From Lonicera japonica (Eukaryota; Streptophyta; Magnoliopsida; Dipsacales; Caprifoliaceae): DNA of 64,000 nucleotides. The DNA lies in contig CM038464.1 in the NCBI GenBank assembly GCA_021464415.1, positions 2,542,001 through 2,606,000 on the forward strand, in the 5' to 3' direction. Shown here piece by piece: positions 61,920-64,000 of this stretch. The notes under the pieces are model-generated. The model worked only from the letters and a program-made list of their open reading frames with translations. It searched no databases and was not told where the DNA came from. Each line of letters begins with the position of its first letter. Within the stretch, counting starts at the first letter, position 1. The translations under genes were made by a program, and so were the position numbers.

Positions 61920-62109
61920 CCAAGCCTCTTGGTCCAGTGGTATAAGGCTGCCACTGGGACAACCTTGGGTCGACTTGGAGCTCCCAAGGTCGAACCCCGG
62001 CGTTGTCAAAATAATGCTTGGCCAGCGGCAGCCACGAACCGCGAGCGGGGATTAGTCGAGGTGCGCGAAAGCTGGCCCGGATACCCCGTGGGGAACCAAA
62101 AAAAAGAAA
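61920..62109 (+). mobile_element. tRNA-derived SINE, plus strand, 190 bp
   Basis: A-box-like TTGGTCCAGTGGTATAAGG near the start and B-box-like GGTCGAACCCCGG at about 61989-62001. The 3' half contains the 'gattagtcgaggtgcgcg' and 'agctggcccggata' motifs seen in plant SINE families, then an A/G-rich tail. A perfect 17-bp duplication 'gaaagagaaaatgacaa' flanks it (61903-61919 and 62110-62126). The ORF at 61929-62123 is not a gene. Confidence 0.9.
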
Positions 62110-62126
62110 GAAAGAGAAAATGACAA

Positions 62127-62437
62127 ATTAGACCTTGAAGCATTGAGTCAATTTCAATGCTTCCATGCTGTTTCAGAAGTTGCAATTTCAATCTTAAAGT
62201 ACGTTTAATGGTTTAATGTTGCAATTCAAACCTTTGGTTAACGAGCATCAGGTAAATAAAGTTAATGGCTGCTGATGTTGCTAGATGACATGGATATAAT
62301 GTAGAATAAAATTTCTTAAAATAAGAACATAGACCAAATATATATATATATATATATATGACAAATTACATTCCGAAGTACAGAGTTTGTTGTCCTGGTT
62401 TTCGGTTTTTCCTCATCTCTTTAAAAAATGTCGTGAT
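62127..62437. other. Spacer with a TA microsatellite
   Basis: A (TA)n run lies at about 62339-62359. Nothing else recognised. Confidence 0.5.
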
Positions 62438-62907
62438 TAGGCCTATTAATGAATTGAATTTCTACTCAAATTCGATTAGAATTCGATCTATTTTAATTTC
62501 AAAGGTCTTTGATTAACAAATTAGATATGAATATATGTTGATTTGTTATGTTCGCAATCTGATACGATTCAAGACACATATTCATACTTAAATTTATCAT
62601 TATTCATATTACCTCTTCATTATTAATAAACTTATAAAAATAATTATATTAAAAAGTTATAAATAAGTTTATTTTTACAAGAAAAGAGAGATTTAACTGT
62701 TATTAGGTTTAATTTTAATTATAGTCTTAGTGTTCTTTATAAATTTACAAGCAACTATTACATAATTAAAATTTTAGTCGGATTGGGTATAATCCAATTC
62801 AAACAAATTTGAATATGAACTAATGTTTCAATGTTTTGTTATATGATTCAATTCAATTTTTTTTTCAACTATTAATTTAGATTCACCTTGAACAGTTGAC
62901 AGGCCTA
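62438..62907. mobile_element. hAT-like MITE, ~470 bp
   Basis: Ends 'taggcctattaatgaattg' and 'cagttgacaggccta' are imperfect inverted repeats. The 8 bases outside are similar but not identical (gtcgtgat and atcatgat), suggesting an aged 8-bp duplication. AT-rich, non-coding. Confidence 0.6.
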
Positions 62908-63132
62908 ATCATGATGTCAATCTTGAAGTAGGCTTTTAACTCATTTTCATCATATATTCACGCATTTCCTATAGTAAATTTTAGCTTGATAAAAAATTAA
63001 ATATCTTTGTACCAATTGTAATTCTTCATCATTTTGATTTGATTTAAACTTAAAAGTTATTATAAAACTTAAAAGAACAAAATGATGATCTAGTGCTAGG
63101 AACGACCATAATATTTTATATCTTATCAATAT

Positions 63133-63640
63133 TAGGGATGAGCATGGTTCAGTTAACCGAACTGACACTTTGGTTTTCTGCCTAAGTTCAACTGAAGCAA
63201 ACCATCAGAACAACTAAAAAAGACCGGGGTCAGTTCGGTTTCGGTCGATTTATGCGGTTGGGTTTTGTCAGTTTAAATTATTGTTTTGGGCAATGGGTCT
63301 ATATTATTTTGTAAGTTTTTTGATCTTTTGGCGCTTCTTTTCTTGTAGAATGTTTGAGCATTTTCTCCTCTTAAATATTTATTATTCGTGCGTTTTCTTT
63401 TTAATCTTTTAACTTATATTATTTTTTTAAAAATAGCTCATTAATTATATATACCGAACCAATAGACATATAATAAGTAAACTAGTTGATTTGGTTTTTA
63501 TTGATTTTGCACACCAAAAAACAGACAACCAAACCAACTTGCTTTGGTTGTCCGATTTCTTAATTGAACTGAACCGAATTGCAAAGCTCAAAAAAACACT
63601 TTGTTCAAATTGGTTTTTCGGTTTTTTACACACCCCTATT
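63133..63640. mobile_element. hAT-like MITE, ~500 bp
   Basis: Begins 'tagggatgagcatggttcag' and ends 'ttacacacccct'. Subterminal 'cagttcggtttcggtc', 'ccgaactgac' and 'gaaccgaattgc' motifs recur on both strands, typical of hAT-like MITEs with many inverted subterminal repeats. No clean duplication. Confidence 0.55.
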
Positions 63641-64000
63641 TATAATGATATTATTTATTTGGCTGTGTAATCAATTCTTCTTAATTAACAAAGAATGATT
63701 TGCATTCCTCTAATACATATCGGAGGATCATTTTAAATGACATCCACAATTTGTACTTGATCTTTTTAAAAAGAGTATGATACTATGATAGAGACGAAGG
63801 GTGAATCCATGATTCTTGTTAGGGATGAATTGATATAAAAGAAAAAAGGATCAATTTAAATGAATGTGTTTAAACTAAGAACTAATTAATTAGAATTTTA
63901 TAGTCACAAGTACTAAAAATAACGAATACTTTCTTACTAAATCATTTTTTTTAAGTGCCACGCACACTTTACTAAAATACTTACTCATTGTTATTTTGTC
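63641..64000. other. AT-rich window end
   Basis: No recognisable gene or repeat. Confidence 0.4.

Noticed and set aside
61929..62123. 64-residue ORF or a true tRNA gene
   Set aside because: The A and B boxes belong to a SINE with a 17-bp target duplication and an A-rich tail; a complete tRNA cloverleaf is not supported.

Overview
The window looks like nuclear DNA of a eudicot plant. It is AT-rich, its genes have GT-AG introns, and the proteins are plant-specific or plant-type: a plastid RNA-editing factor, a plant stress-associated A20/AN1 protein and a mitochondrial NFU scaffold. The intergenic space is packed with plant transposable elements. I cannot name the species.

Five protein-coding genes can be modelled: (1) the ESCRT ATPase SKD1/VPS4, 7449-10032 (+), 8 exons, 433 aa; (2) an ORRM1-type plastid RNA-editing factor, 10957-13508 (-), 9 exons, convergent with SKD1; (3) an A20/AN1 stress-associated protein, 21312-21806 (-), one coding exon plus a 5'-UTR intron; (4) an NFU4/NFU5-type mitochondrial Fe-S scaffold, 30996-42929 (-), 6 exons, whose 8.5-kb first intron holds a complete Ty3/gypsy LTR retrotransposon; (5) an R3H-SUZ protein, 57018-60811 (+), 4 exons, 478 aa. 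The genes are functionally unrelated housekeeping or stress genes and form no operon-like system.

Region by region: 1-4660 holds a Mutator-like element (MULE-A, cut by the window start) with a broken FAR1-type transposase gene, and a tandem duplication running from its right end into a neighbouring MITE. 4661-13508 is gene-dense (SKD1, ORRM1) with a Stowaway MITE upstream of SKD1. 13509-21300 and 22300-30990 are repeat-rich: several long-inverted-repeat (foldback) elements, two copies of an element carrying a hairpin-forming minisatellite, Tourist-like MITEs (some nested), a LINE RNase H relic, and a 2.5-kb TIR element containing two later insertions. 30996-42929 is the NFU gene. 43100-49740 holds a further foldback element and a solo LTR with a hAT-type insertion flanked by a perfect 8-bp duplication. 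49741-55530 is a full-length MULE (MULE-B) with about 590-bp terminal inverted repeats and a decayed FAR1/FHY3-like transposase gene. 56177-62126 has a Tourist-like MITE just upstream of the R3H gene and two tRNA-derived SINEs just downstream. The rest is AT-rich sequence with hAT-like MITEs.

I found no convincing wholly new biological system. The items most worth a second look are the young retrotransposon in NFU intron 1, the inverted RING-gene fragments in the same intron, the paired MULE/FAR1 copies with different lesions, the hairpin MITE at 29920-30398, the hairpin minisatellite family, the mirrored exon structure of ORRM1, and an unresolved one-base frame problem at the ORRM1 exon 5/6 junction.
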